The notes below the pieces were generated by a model. It had not been told where the DNA came from. It did not search any database and saw only the letters and a list, made by a program, of their open reading frames with translations. Both the position numbers and the translations under genes were made by a program. A stretch of DNA of 64,000 bases, taken from contig CAWDMP010000002.1 of assembly GCA_963803495.1 (NCBI GenBank), forward strand, positions 2,046,001 to 2,110,000. Reading direction: 5' to 3'. This document shows, piece after piece, positions 34,250 through 43,671 of the stretch. Origin of the DNA: Persicitalea sp963803495 (GTDB lineage: Bacteria; Bacteroidota; Bacteroidia; Cytophagales; Spirosomataceae). Position 1 is the stretch's first letter. Every line of letters starts with the position of its first letter.

Positions 34250-34945
34250 ATGCGACATTTTTCAAATTACTACAAACTACTACTGATTGCCTTTTTCTCT
34301 CAATTTAAATCTGTGTCAGCTCAAAATATTGACGATATCATAGACAGTCATATTACTGCCATGGGAGGGGAAAACTATAAGAATATTAACAGCATCAGAA
34401 TGATAGTCTCTGTTGATGGGAGAGAAGACACCTTTACTTTTTTGAGAGGAGTAGGTATAAAATTTGAAGCTAGTCATGAGGGGATTAAATCAATAATCTG
34501 CGTTCACAAAAATTCGGGTTGGCTTGTAGATAGGGTTGGCAGGACTACTCCCGAAAATTTGCAGGAATATCAGGTCAAGCTAATTTCTCAAATTTTCGAT
34601 CCAACTAAACTTCACAACTATAAATCTAAGGGCCTGATTATTGAGTATTTGGGAGAGGATAGTCTATCTAGTGAGCCAGTACATGTGCTTAAATCTATAA
34701 GTAGCATAGGCATTGAAGAAACGCTCTTTATATCGAAAAAGACGTTCTATATCGTAAAAGAAATAACGAAGCAACCGAAGGAGCGCGGTGCAGCGGACGC
34801 GGTCAATGAATACTCTGACTTTAAAAAGGTCAATGGTGCTGTTTTTCCTACAACTTCTCACACAACGTACGGAATCAATCGCTCCAAAAATATCGAGGTG
34901 AATATTCCAACAGATGAGAACATATTTGAGAAGCCTATGTACTAA
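34250..34945 (+). CDS. Secreted LolA-like / outer-membrane lipoprotein-sorting-like protein
   Basis: 231 residues. Signal peptide (YYKLLLIAFFSQFKSVSAQ), then DSHITAMGGENYKNINSIRMIVSV, a start typical of LolA-fold proteins of the 'outer membrane lipoprotein-sorting' group in Bacteroidota, continuing in antiparallel strands (TFTFLRGVGIKFEASHEG, VHVLKSISSIGIEETLFISKKTFYIVKEIT). Clearly AT-richer than its surroundings and placed 90 bases from the IS630 end, so it may be a transferred gene. The function is tentative. Confidence 0.7.
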   Translation: MRHFSNYYKLLLIAFFSQFKSVSAQNIDDIIDSHITAMGGENYKNINSIRMIVSVDGREDTFTFLRGVGIKFEASHEGIKSIICVHKNSGWLVDRVGRTTPENLQEYQVKLISQIFDPTKLHNYKSKGLIIEYLGEDSLSSEPVHVLKSISSIGIEETLFISKKTFYIVKEITKQPKERGAADAVNEYSDFKKVNGAVFPTTSHTTYGINRSKNIEVNIPTDENIFEKPMY

Positions 34946-34976
34946 ACAAATATGTGGAACCACCTACTCTACAACC

Positions 34977-36057
34977 TCAGCCCCAAACCCCAGTCGACTG
35001 ATACACCACAAAAGCCCCGTCCGCCCCCGCCGAAATCCCGTAGATCTCCAATCCTTTCGACTTGGCCAGCGGAATAGCTTTCTTCAAACCCATGACCAGA
35101 AAAGCCGTGGCGTAGGCGTCGGCGGTCATGCAGTCGTCTGCCAGGACGGAGATACTGAGCAGGTTGTGGGTGATGGGAAAACCCGTGCGCGGGTCGATGG
35201 CGTGGCTGAAGCGCTGCCCGTCGCGCTCTACGAATTTGCGGTAGCTGCCCGAAGTAGCGAGCGATTTACCATCGAGCGCCACCACGGCCTGCAGCGGTCG
35301 CCCCGGCTCGGCGTTGTCGATGGGTTTGTCGATGCCAATGCGCCAGATTTCGCCGCGCGAGTTGCGGCCTAGGGTACGTACTTCGCCGCCTACTTCTACG
35401 AGGTAGTTTCTTACGCCTTGTGTTTGCAAGTACTCCGCCAGCACGTCCACGGTGTAGCCTTGGGCGATGGCGTTGAAGTCGATTTCGGGAGTGGAGGCGT
35501 GAGGGGGTGGGGGCGTGAGGGGGTGGGCTTTCGACTCGGTGAGCCTTCCATTCTGTAATTCTACTTTTTGGTAGCCGATGCGCTGGAGGAGGCTGTCGAT
35601 TTGGGCGGCGTTGGGTGGCGGGCCCTTCTTTTTATAGCTGAATCCCCACGCCTGCACCAGTGGCCCGACGGTGCAGTCGAAGTAGCCGTCGGTTTGCTCA
35701 GAGACTTCCCAGGCTTTTCGAAAGACGTTTGGTGAAATGCGCATCCGCGCGTGTACCGGGATGGTTGGCGTTGAGGAGCGAGATCACGGAGGTACTGTCC
35801 CACAGCGACATAGAGCGGTCGATGACGCGAAAAATGCTATCGACGGGTACAGAAAAATCGCGTTCCAACGAATCAACGTAGGCGATGCGGAAGGTGGTAC
35901 CTTGGGCGTTGCCTTCGAGTTGCGTGTAGGCAGGGGGGCGCTTCTGGCAATGAAAGAGCCCGAGGCCGAGCAATAAAAAGCAGAAGGCCGTTGACCAATG
36001 TGGTACGGTCGGAGCAACGGTTGCCTTCCAGCCCGTGTTTGCTGCACAGCAAATCAT
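34977..36057 (-). pseudogene. apbE: FAD:protein FMN transferase ApbE, frameshifted
   Basis: The start ATG (36057) overlaps the corrected nqrF stop (ATGA). Lipoprotein signal AFCFLLLGLGLFHCQKRP, then AQGTTFRIAY and SMSLWDSTSVISLLNANHPG in one frame. Near 35700-35745 the reading moves to another frame: FRKAWEVSEQTDGYFDCTVGPLVQAWGF, DFNAIAQGYTVDVLAEYL, ALDGKSLATSGSYRKF, HAIDPRTGFPI and TADAYATAFLVMG, all standard ApbE motifs. ApbE attaches FMN covalently to Thr in NqrB and NqrC, so it belongs functionally to this operon. One indel separates the halves; if real, the pump would lack its flavins unless another ApbE exists. Confidence 0.88.
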
Positions 36058-37352
36058 CCCCCGAAATCGTCAAACGCCACTTGTTCCGGACGGAATGCCC
36101 CAGTCGTCGGCCATTTTAATGACCGATTGGTTCATCATCGGCGGACCGCAGAAGTACACTTCCAGGTCTTCGGGCGCGGGGTGCTTTTTCAAAAATTCAT
36201 CGATCACGACGTTGTGGACGAAGCCCTTGAAGCCATCGCCATCAGGATCGTCTATGTCTTTTTTCAGTGTCCAATTATCCTCCGGCATCGGATTGTCGAG
36301 CGCGATGACGAAGGTGAAGTTGGGAAAATCCTTTTCGATTTGCCGAAATTCGTCGATGTAGAAAAGCTCTTTCTTGGTCCGTCCGCCGTAGAAAAACGTG
36401 ACTTTGCGCTTGGTTTTTTCGGTGTAGAAAAGGTGAAAAAGATGCGAGCGCATGGGTGCCATACCCGCGCCGCCCCCGATGTACAGCATTTCGCGCTCGG
36501 TATCTTTGATAAAAAATTCCCCGTAAGGCCCGGAAACAGTAACCTTATCGCCGGGCTTCAGGCTAAAAATGTAAGAAGAGGCGATGCCCGGATTGACATC
36601 GGCCCAGCCGTTCTTGCCCCGATCGAAGGCGGGCGTCGCGATGCGGACGGTCAATTTCACGATGTTGCCCTCGGCGGGATGGTTGGCCATCGAGTAGGCC
36701 CGAAATACCTCTTCCTCATTGACCATCGTCAGCGGCCACAGGTTGAATTTATCCCAATCCTCCTGAAACTTGTCGGGCGGTCGTGGTGATCGGGATGGGC
36801 GGTGATGTCGAAGTCCTGGTACTTGACCGTGATTTCGGGAATGTCGATTTGGATATACCCGCCCGCATTGAAATCCAGCGACTCGCCCTCCGGCAGACGT
36901 ACCTCAAACTCTTTGATGAACGTGGCGACGTTGTAGTTCGACACCACGGTGCATTCCAGCTTTTTGATCCCGAAAACCTCTTCCGGAATACGGATTTTCA
37001 TGTCTTCCTTCACCTTCACCTGACACGCCAGCCGCATGTTTTCGCGCACCTGGCGGCGGTTGAGATGGTTGGTTTCGGTGGGCAGTACTTCGCCGCCGCC
37101 TTCGTAGACCATGCAGGTACACATGGCGCAGGTACCGCCGCCGCCGCAAGCCGAGGCCAGAAACAGTTTGTTTTCGCCCAAAGTGGATAACAGCGTACCG
37201 CCCGGTTTTACGATCAAGTCTTCTTCACCGTTGATATTAATCTTGACGTCGCCTTGCGGCAGGAGTTTAGCCTTGGCAAAGATGATGAGTCCGGCCAGGA
37301 GCAGGACGATCAGGATAAAGACGACAACGCTGGCAGCTAGTACGGGAACCAT
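36054..37352 (-). pseudogene. nqrF: Na+-translocating NADH:quinone reductase subunit F, two frameshifts
   Basis: N-terminal membrane helix (VLAASVVVFILIVLLLAGLIIF), [2Fe-2S] ferredoxin domain with SACGGGGTCAMCTC and a fourth Cys in RLACQV, then an FAD domain (FRAYSMANHP) and NADH domain (YIGGGAGMAPMRSHL, VYFCGPPMM). The frame shifts near 36778 (PDHHDRP to KFQEDWDKFNLWPLTMVNEE) and again near 36085, after which the conserved end VAFDDFGG and stop (36054-36056) appear in a third frame. That stop overlaps the apbE start, which supports the correction. NqrF takes electrons from NADH into the pump. Confidence 0.9.
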
Positions 37353-37358
37353 GTTTTT

Positions 37359-37386
37359 AGATATGAATTATGAGATATGAATTATG
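37359..37386. repeat. 14-bp tandem duplication
   Basis: AGATATGAATTATG occurs twice in direct succession (37359-37372, 37373-37386), just upstream of nqrF in the 98-bp nqrE-nqrF gap. Confidence 0.9.
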
Positions 37387-37450
37387 AGATGCGCTTGCTC
37401 AGATATTCATAAAAACAGATTTTAAAAAGCGTCCAAAATCCTGTGTTCTT

Positions 37451-38065
37451 TTACAGTTTTATGCCGGAAAAACTTAGGAACGCTAGCCCCATGAGAGCGG
37501 TGATGAACATGGCCATGCCCAGGCCTTGCAGGGGCGCGGGGACGTTGGAGTAGCGGATGCGCTCGCGAATGCCCGCCAGCAGGACAATGGCCAGGAAGAA
37601 GCCGACGCCCGCGCCCATCGAGAAGACGGCGGTTTCAGCAAAGCTGTACTCACGCTCCTGCATGAACAGCGAAGTACCCAGGATGGCGCAGTTGACCGTG
37701 ATGAGCGGCAGGAAAATACCCAGTGACGAATAGAGCGCGGGCAGGTACTTCTCGATGATCATCTCGACCAATTGCACCGCTCCGGCGATGGTCGAGATGA
37801 ACAGGATGAAGGCCAGGAACGTCAGGTCCACGCTCGCCAGCGACGGGTGTATCCAACTCAATGCGCCCTCTTTGAGCATGTAAGTCAGGATGAGGTAGTT
37901 GAGCGGTGTTGTGAGTACCATCACGAAGATCACCGCGAGGCCCAGCCCGAAGGCGGTCTTGATTTTCTTGGAAACCGCCAAAAACGAACACATACCCAAA
38001 AAGTACGCAAACACGACGTTCTCGACGAAAACAGCTTTAACGAAAAGGTTGACTAAGGATTCCAT
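37451..38065 (-). CDS. nqrE: Na+-translocating NADH:quinone reductase subunit E
   Basis: 204 residues, six membrane helices. Conserved Cys motifs GMCSFLAVSKK (residues about 24-34) and TVNCAILGTS (about 120) are the ligands that, with those of NqrD, hold the intramembrane iron-sulfur centre at the NqrD/NqrE interface. Full length, no defect. Lies between nqrD and nqrF; separated from nqrD by a repeat-rich 120-bp gap. Confidence 0.96.
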   Translation of the reverse strand: MESLVNLFVKAVFVENVVFAYFLGMCSFLAVSKKIKTAFGLGLAVIFVMVLTTPLNYLILTYMLKEGALSWIHPSLASVDLTFLAFILFISTIAGAVQLVEMIIEKYLPALYSSLGIFLPLITVNCAILGTSLFMQEREYSFAETAVFSMGAGVGFFLAIVLLAGIRERIRYSNVPAPLQGLGMAMFITALMGLAFLSFSGIKL

Positions 38066-38072
38066 TTTTTAG

Positions 38073-38184
38073 GGGGCAAAGTTAAGAAGGCACAAAGGCA
38101 CAAAGTAAGAACGGTATGCGAGCCGCTATCCGGCAAGGGAAAAAGAACACTTTGTGCCTTTGGAACTTTGCCCCTTTGTGCCTT
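38073..38184. repeat. Imperfect inverted repeat of CACAAAGG units
   Basis: GGCACAAAGGCACAAAG near 38088-38105 is mirrored by CTTTGTGCC units at 38150-38184. The outer GGGGCAAAGTT (38073-38083) is mirrored by AACTTTGCCCC. It fills the gap between nqrE and nqrD. Similar CAAAG-based repeats occur at 29509-29597 (TTTAACCGCAAAG inverted) and 40857-40888 (CGACAAAG tandem). Confidence 0.65.
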
Positions 38185-38185
38185 C

Positions 38186-38866
38186 CTACGATACATTCAC
38201 CAATTTCGTATTCCGGCTTCGCTGCCACCAAATGTAAAGGCCGATGATGAAGAGGGCAGCGGGCGGTAGTACCATGAGGCCGTTGTTGACGTAGCCGTGG
38301 TCGTAGGCCCATTGCGGTACGAGTTGGTAACCCATCAGCGAGCCTGAGCCGAAAAATTCGCGGAACACTGCTACCATAATCAGGATCAGACCGTAGCCCA
38401 GGCCGTTGCCGATGCCGTCCAGAAAGGCGGGCCAGGGCTTTTGATTGAGGGCGAAGGCTTCCAACCTACCCATGATGATGCAATTGGTGATGATCAGGCC
38501 CACAAAGACCGCCAACTTCTTACTGACATCGAACAGGAAGGCCTTCAGCGTCTGGTCCACGATCGTGACGAGCATCGCCACGACGATGAGCTGCACGATG
38601 ATGCGGATGCGGTTGGGGATCGTCTTGCGGAGCAGCGAGATGATAAGGTTGGAGAAAGACGTCACGAAGATGACGCCCAGCGACATGATGAGCGCGGGCT
38701 TCACTTGCACCGTAACGGCCAACGCCGAGCAGATACCCAGCACCTGCACCGTCACCGGATTGTTGTCGTCGAGCGGGTCGCGCAGGATCTGCAGGTTCTT
38801 TTTCGAGAACATCGCCTCCTTTTTCTTCGCCTTTACTTCGGGAAGGGTAGTGGTGGTTTCAGCCAT
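38186..38866 (-). CDS. nqrD: Na+-translocating NADH:quinone reductase subunit D
   Basis: 226 residues. N-terminal charged region, then six helices. Cys motifs VLGICSALAVT (about 43-53) and ITNCIIMGRLEAFA (about 125-138) pair with NqrE at the iron-sulfur site. DGIGNGLGYGLILIMVAVFREFFGSGSLMG is the family signature near the C-terminus. Intact. 102 bases separate it from nqrC upstream in the operon. Confidence 0.96.
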   Translation of the reverse strand: MAETTTTLPEVKAKKKEAMFSKKNLQILRDPLDDNNPVTVQVLGICSALAVTVQVKPALIMSLGVIFVTSFSNLIISLLRKTIPNRIRIIVQLIVVAMLVTIVDQTLKAFLFDVSKKLAVFVGLIITNCIIMGRLEAFALNQKPWPAFLDGIGNGLGYGLILIMVAVFREFFGSGSLMGYQLVPQWAYDHGYVNNGLMVLPPAALFIIGLYIWWQRSRNTKLVNVS

Positions 38867-38968
38867 GTCAATTTTGAATGAGTGAATGATAGAATGAGTG
38901 AATAATCATTTTCGTTTTTGAGAGTCAGTTCGCAAGTACTCGAAGTCCAATGTCCAGCGTCCAAAACG

Positions 38969-39688
38969 CTACTTCACCGCTACCCTACCCTTTCCTTCAA
39001 TTTTATCAAAATAAGAAACATAGGGTGCGACGCAGTTTTCGATCATGTCGTCGGTGCCGTTGGAGGTGATGGTACCGCCTGAAACACCGTCTACACGGTG
39101 CTCAGCGCCGAGTGGGCTTTTGTAGGTGGTCTTCCAGACATTGACGGACACGAACTTATCGCCTTCCATGATTTTCTTGCCTTCAAATTGCTTTTGAAAA
39201 GGCATTTCTGAGATTTCAGCCCCCAAACCCGGCGTCTCGGCTTTGTGGTCGAAGGTGGCTCCGTAGACCGTATTGAAATCGCCTTCCAGCGAAATGTAGC
39301 CCCAAATCGGCCCCCAAAGGCCGGTGCCGCGCAGTGGGATGATGTAGTACTCCTTGCTTTCAGGATCGGTGTACACATAAAGCGGTAGCTTACGCTCGGC
39401 GGGGTCGACGTTGATTTGATTTTTCAGGTCGATTTGCACGGGCTTTTCTTCAAGTACTTTACCCGACACATCGACGACCATTTCCTTAATGGAAGATTCG
39501 TACGTTTTGTTGATCTTGTCGGGATCGTCGTACTCGACGCGCACCGCCCGCAGAATGTTCGAGCGAGTGTCGAGCGCCAGGTTTTCATCTTGCAGGGGTT
39601 TCAGTCCCTCGGCGGCGACGGCCAGTACCAGCGCCGTCACGATGGACAGCACGGCGGCGTAGATCAGGGTGTAGTTATTGCTATGCAC
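38969..39688 (-). CDS. nqrC: Na+-translocating NADH:quinone reductase subunit C
   Basis: 239 residues from a GTG at 39688 that begins VHSNNYTLIYAAVLSIVTALVLAVAAEGLKP, a single membrane anchor. The start overlaps the nqrB stop by eight bases, as in a coupled operon; the frame upstream of it is only the shadow of nqrB. Periplasmic FMN-binding domain with DGVSGGTITSNG, whose second Thr accepts covalent FMN from ApbE. Intact. Confidence 0.94.
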   Translation of the reverse strand: MHSNNYTLIYAAVLSIVTALVLAVAAEGLKPLQDENLALDTRSNILRAVRVEYDDPDKINKTYESSIKEMVVDVSGKVLEEKPVQIDLKNQINVDPAERKLPLYVYTDPESKEYYIIPLRGTGLWGPIWGYISLEGDFNTVYGATFDHKAETPGLGAEISEMPFQKQFEGKKIMEGDKFVSVNVWKTTYKSPLGAEHRVDGVSGGTITSNGTDDMIENCVAPYVSYFDKIEGKGRVAVK

Positions 39689-40838
39689 GGCGGAGTCGGG
39701 TTTTGATGTGGCGTTCCACCACGATGTGGTCGATGAGGGGCGCAAATACGTTCATGAGTAAAATCGCCAGCATGACGCCCTCGGGGTAGGCGGGATTGAA
39801 CACGCGTAGGATAACGGTAAACATCCCGATTAGTATTCCGTAAATCCACTTTCCTCCCTCGGTGTGGGCGGCGCTGACGGGGTCGGTGGCCATGTACACC
39901 GCGCCAAAGGCGAAGCTACCCATCAACAGATGGTAGTAAGCAGGCGTATGCAGCGAGCTCGTAGGTACATCGACGGGCGCGACCACATTGAGGAAAAGGC
40001 CCATCGCCAACGCCCCGAGGACGCATGAAAGAATGATTTTCCAGCTACCCACGCCGGAAGCCACCAGAATAAACACGCCGATCAGAATCGCGAAAACGCT
40101 GGTTTCGCCAATGGAGCCCTGTTCAAAGCCCCAAAACATGTTAGAAACGCTCTGTAACTCAGTGTAGTTAGTGTCGAAAATGACGAGATTGGTAGCGCCC
40201 GACCAGGCATCGACCAGCGCGTGGCCCGGCTCGGGGCTGAGGTCGGTCCAGATATCGCCGGTCATGTAGGCCGGAAACGCGAAGAACAAAAACGCGCGGG
40301 CCAGCAGCGCCGGATTCATGAAATTCATGCCCGTGCCGCCGAAGATTTCTTTCCCTATCACCACGCAAAAAACAGAAGCAAACGCCACCATCCAGAGCGG
40401 TACGGTGACGGGCAACGTCAGCGGGATGAGCATCCCCGTGACCAAGTACCCTTCACTAACGACGTGCCCCTTCGAGACGGCAAAGATGAACTCCGCACCC
40501 AGGCCGGCAACGTAGGACACGATGACAATCGGCATCACGCGCCAGAAGCCGAACATGAAGTTTTCCATAAAACTCATGTCCATGCCGTACGCCAGGTAAT
40601 GCTGGTACCCTACGTTCCACATGCCAAACAACAGCGTAGGAATCAGCGCGATCACGACCGTAAACATGGTACGTTTCAGGTCCATCGCGTCACGGATATG
40701 GACGCCATTTTCGGTCGTATCGCCGGGCACGAACAGGAATGTCGCCAGCGCATCGAAGGCCGGATGGTACTTTTCGAGCTTGCCCCCTTTCTTAAAGTGA
40801 GGCTCGATCGTCTCGACAAGGTTGCGGATTGGTTTCAA
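39681..40838 (-). CDS. nqrB: Na+-translocating NADH:quinone reductase subunit B
   Basis: 385 residues using TTG at 40838, which gives KPIRNLVETIEPHFKKGGKLEKYHPAFDAL, matching the NqrB N-terminus; no ATG is available and the frame upstream runs through IS sequence. About ten helices; HVRD-like VHIRDAMDLKRTM near residue 50, and SGATNLVIF, whose Thr is the FMN attachment site. Binds quinone and riboflavin. An IS701-like element now lies 60 bases upstream, separating it from nqrA, so expression from the nqrA promoter may be reduced. Confidence 0.93.
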   Translation of the reverse strand: MKPIRNLVETIEPHFKKGGKLEKYHPAFDALATFLFVPGDTTENGVHIRDAMDLKRTMFTVVIALIPTLLFGMWNVGYQHYLAYGMDMSFMENFMFGFWRVMPIVIVSYVAGLGAEFIFAVSKGHVVSEGYLVTGMLIPLTLPVTVPLWMVAFASVFCVVIGKEIFGGTGMNFMNPALLARAFLFFAFPAYMTGDIWTDLSPEPGHALVDAWSGATNLVIFDTNYTELQSVSNMFWGFEQGSIGETSVFAILIGVFILVASGVGSWKIILSCVLGALAMGLFLNVVAPVDVPTSSLHTPAYYHLLMGSFAFGAVYMATDPVSAAHTEGGKWIYGILIGMFTVILRVFNPAYPEGVMLAILLMNVFAPLIDHIVVERHIKTRLRRA

Positions 40839-40897
40839 GTGTTGCTGTTTTAGTAGCCACAAAGCGACAAAGCGACAAAGCGACAAAGTTTTTTTAA

Positions 40898-41951
40898 TAG
40901 GACTTTCGCTTATACAGCATGGATAGTAGGATACATCAGTTGCTGAACCAAATAGTCGGTGAACAGACCTTGTCTGACCTGGTAGACCGTGGTACGCATC
41001 TGTTTGGCCTTGACCTTGAGAGAGAGCCAGGCATGGTAGCAGCAGGCCAAGTGGTTGCGTTGCGAGCGGGCCTTGCGGCACTGGCACTTCTCCGAACCCG
41101 TCAGTTGTTTGAACTCCCTGTGGAATTGCTCCACCTGCCACCTGTTGTCGTTCCTGATCTGGGCGACAAACAGGTTTACAGCGTGGTCAAGGTCATTCGT
41201 TATGACCCAGTCAATGTCGCCGTCTGGGGCGACTATCCTGAACAGCTTTACCATGAAAGGGCATTCTTTCAGCTTGACAACCAAACCTTTGACCAGCGTC
41301 TGCTCGTCAAACGACAGGTCGTCCAAGTGCTGGTATCCGGTCGCTCTGCTCACACTCACCAGGCGGTTGCTCTTCAGTGTGGTGAAGAAGGTCCAGCCGC
41401 TGCGGTGGATGAGCTTGAGGTTGGCCACCGAGGCATACCAAGTGTCGAAGAGTATCGTTTTGGCTTTCAGTCGCTTGTGTGTTACCAAGCGCATGAACAT
41501 TTCCTGGAAGTGGTCATTTTTTGTCTTGCCGTCATCACCGGGGCTGTAGACGCGGGAGTCGATGGGCCAGAAGTCGCCGTCATTGCCCGAGGAGTGGACG
41601 AGGTTGACCAAGCCAATTCCTTTTATTGTACCATGCTCGTTTCCAGAATATTGGCGCTTGACCAACTCGATGAAATTGGAGTACTGCTTGTTTTGAACGC
41701 TGTCATCGACAATGACAACGGAGGTTTCCGAGTCCTCGATGTGAGGCGCAACCGAAGTCCACAACTGCGAGGGCGTAAAGCGTTCGCCCCGCAAAAAGTC
41801 GCTGACCGAGTCGTGACTCAGGTTGGGCTTGTGGTCGGCCAGGTTCGTGCAGGTGTAGTTGAACGGCGTGTTCAGCAGATACTCTATGTAGTCTTTTTTT
41901 TGTAGCATCCAGTAAATTTAAGTGTATTATCATTCACAAGCGAAAGTCCTA
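40898..41951 (-). mobile_element. IS701/IS4-like insertion sequence with target duplication
   Basis: Terminal inverted repeats TAGGACTTTCGCTT (40898-40911) and its reverse complement (41938-41951), flanked on both sides by the 5-bp direct repeat TTTAA (40893-40897 and 41952-41956). 1054 bp, intact, inserted between nqrA and nqrB. Confidence 0.93.
40910..41908 (-). CDS. IS701-family DDE transposase
   Basis: 332 residues filling the element. Asp motifs SVVIVDDSVQNK (about 64-75) and KTILFDTWYAS (about 150), and the Glu region RWQVEQFHREFKQLTGSEKCQCRKARSQRNHLACCYHAWL near 260-300 give the DDE_5-like RNase H fold of IS701/IS4 relatives. No stop or frameshift; with perfect ends and target duplication the insertion looks recent. 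Confidence 0.93.
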   Translation of the reverse strand: MLQKKDYIEYLLNTPFNYTCTNLADHKPNLSHDSVSDFLRGERFTPSQLWTSVAPHIEDSETSVVIVDDSVQNKQYSNFIELVKRQYSGNEHGTIKGIGLVNLVHSSGNDGDFWPIDSRVYSPGDDGKTKNDHFQEMFMRLVTHKRLKAKTILFDTWYASVANLKLIHRSGWTFFTTLKSNRLVSVSRATGYQHLDDLSFDEQTLVKGLVVKLKECPFMVKLFRIVAPDGDIDWVITNDLDHAVNLFVAQIRNDNRWQVEQFHREFKQLTGSEKCQCRKARSQRNHLACCYHAWLSLKVKAKQMRTTVYQVRQGLFTDYLVQQLMYPTIHAV

Positions 41952-42042
41952 TTTAAAAGAGTATTAAAAGCGATTCTCCCATTTTAACTTTCGTTGACCG
42001 TAGCGCCGTTCCACCCGTCTCCCCTTCCCCCAACCCGAAGGG

Positions 42043-43407
42043 TCACCCTTCCAGCCGCACGTACTCCAACCCCTCGCTGATGATGCGCTGTACTTCGATT
42101 TTGGAGGTACATACGAACTCACAGAGGGCGAAATCCTCTTCGGACACCTCGTAAATGCCCAGCTCTTCCATGCGCTCGATGTCGCGGGCCAGGATGGATT
42201 TCAGTAGTATGACGGGCATGATGTTCATCGGCAGTACTTTGTCGTACTGCCCGGTCATCACGAACGCCCGCTCTTCACCGTGCATATTGGTGTCGAGCGT
42301 GTAGTTGCGGTTGGGGAAAAGCCAGGAAAAAAACGTCTTGGAAAGGCTCAGCTTTTTGATGCCCGGCGTCAGCCAACCCAAAAACTCGGGCTCGTCGCCT
42401 TCGGGAATGACGGTGATCTGGTTGGTATAATGCGAGAGGAAATCCTGCGTAGTGGAGTTAAGGCCGGTCAGTACGTTGCCCTGAATGATACGCTCGGCGT
42501 CGGGTTGCAATTCGTGGGCTAGGATCGTCGCCATCGTCTGCCCGGTGACGGCCCGAAAGTACTGCGGCGCTTCGACGCTGCTGCCCGTGAGCGCCACGAT
42601 GCGGTCGGCGCGGTAGTGGCCTTCGCGAAAGAGTCGCCCGATGATGATGACATCCTGCGCATTGACGTACCACACGAGCTCGCCTTTCCTGATGGGATCG
42701 AGGTGATGAATTTGAATACCGACATTGCCCGCCGGGTGCGGGCCCTGGATCGGGTGAATGCGCTCGGACGCTACGTTGGGGAAGTCATTCTCAGTAAGAT
42801 CGTTGCCCACGGCTTTGCCCCGAATGCCAATGTGCAGGTTGCCGCCGGCGAGCTGGCTGAGCGCCGCGAGGCCCACATTGAAATTTTCTTTGTCGAGATC
42901 TATGATATATCCTAAATCCGGCGCGAGTGGCGCGGTGTCGAAACACGACACGAAGATGAATTTCGGGCTGTCTTCGGGATTGGCAATCAGGGAGAAAGGT
43001 CGCTGCCGGATGTAGTTCCAGGCACCACCTTCCAGCAGCCGCTCGATAACGACTTCGCGGGAAAGTGAAAGCGGGTCGACAGGCTCGGCGGTCAGGTAGC
43101 GGCGCTCACCTTTGTCAGGAATGAGCCGCACTTCCATGATGCGCCTTTTCGCACCCCGAACAATCTCAGCTACCTCGCCGCTCACTGAAGAGGCAAATTT
43201 GATCTTCGGGTTGTTCTTGTCAAAGAACAGTACCTGCCCCGCCAGCACTTCGTCGCCGACCTCCACCGAAAGCCGGGGTACCAGGCCCGGAAAGTCGGGC
43301 GGCTTGACGGCCACTACGTCCGAAACCGGCAAATCGGTTAGCTTGTATTCGGCTGCGCCCACGAGTTTTATATCGTAGCCCCTGCGAAGCGTAATAGTTT
43401 TGGTCAT
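42043..43407 (-). CDS. nqrA: Na+-translocating NADH:quinone reductase subunit A
   Basis: 454 residues. N-terminal barrel-sandwich (RRGYDIKLVGAAEYKL...VAVKPPDFPGLVPRLSVEVGDEVLAGQVLFFDKNNPKIKFASSVSGEVAEIVRGAKRRI), central RnfC-like domain (GGAWNYIRQRPFSLIANPEDSPKFIFVSCFDTAPLAPDL), and the C-terminal segment (MPVILLKSILARDIERMEELGIYEVSEEDFALCEFVCTSK). First gene of the operon, transcribed away from the divergent sulfatase at 43672. NqrA is the peripheral quinone-binding subunit. Intact. Confidence 0.96.
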   Translation of the reverse strand: MTKTITLRRGYDIKLVGAAEYKLTDLPVSDVVAVKPPDFPGLVPRLSVEVGDEVLAGQVLFFDKNNPKIKFASSVSGEVAEIVRGAKRRIMEVRLIPDKGERRYLTAEPVDPLSLSREVVIERLLEGGAWNYIRQRPFSLIANPEDSPKFIFVSCFDTAPLAPDLGYIIDLDKENFNVGLAALSQLAGGNLHIGIRGKAVGNDLTENDFPNVASERIHPIQGPHPAGNVGIQIHHLDPIRKGELVWYVNAQDVIIIGRLFREGHYRADRIVALTGSSVEAPQYFRAVTGQTMATILAHELQPDAERIIQGNVLTGLNSTTQDFLSHYTNQITVIPEGDEPEFLGWLTPGIKKLSLSKTFFSWLFPNRNYTLDTNMHGEERAFVMTGQYDKVLPMNIMPVILLKSILARDIERMEELGIYEVSEEDFALCEFVCTSKIEVQRIISEGLEYVRLEG

Positions 43408-43671
43408 GTGTACTAAGACATCCTGATAAAGTCCAAATTAAAGGCTACTGTTTAATTTTCCTACTGTCCGATAAAATTTATTTTTTTGATTATCTGGCAT
43501 TTACATATTCCCTAAAACTAAAACGTTGAAACTTAGTTCCGGTATCCTTTCAGATTACAAAGAACTTCATGCTAGTTCTCCGGCGACAATTTAGATACCG
43601 CCTGGTAAGTAGATTTGCCAAAAAACCTGCTGATACTTTCATAAAAATAAATACTCTGACCACCTTCTTAC

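Noticed and set aside
40919..41905. 328-codon plus-strand frame over the IS701 transposase
   Set aside because: Exact antisense of the DDE transposase frame, which carries the catalytic residues.
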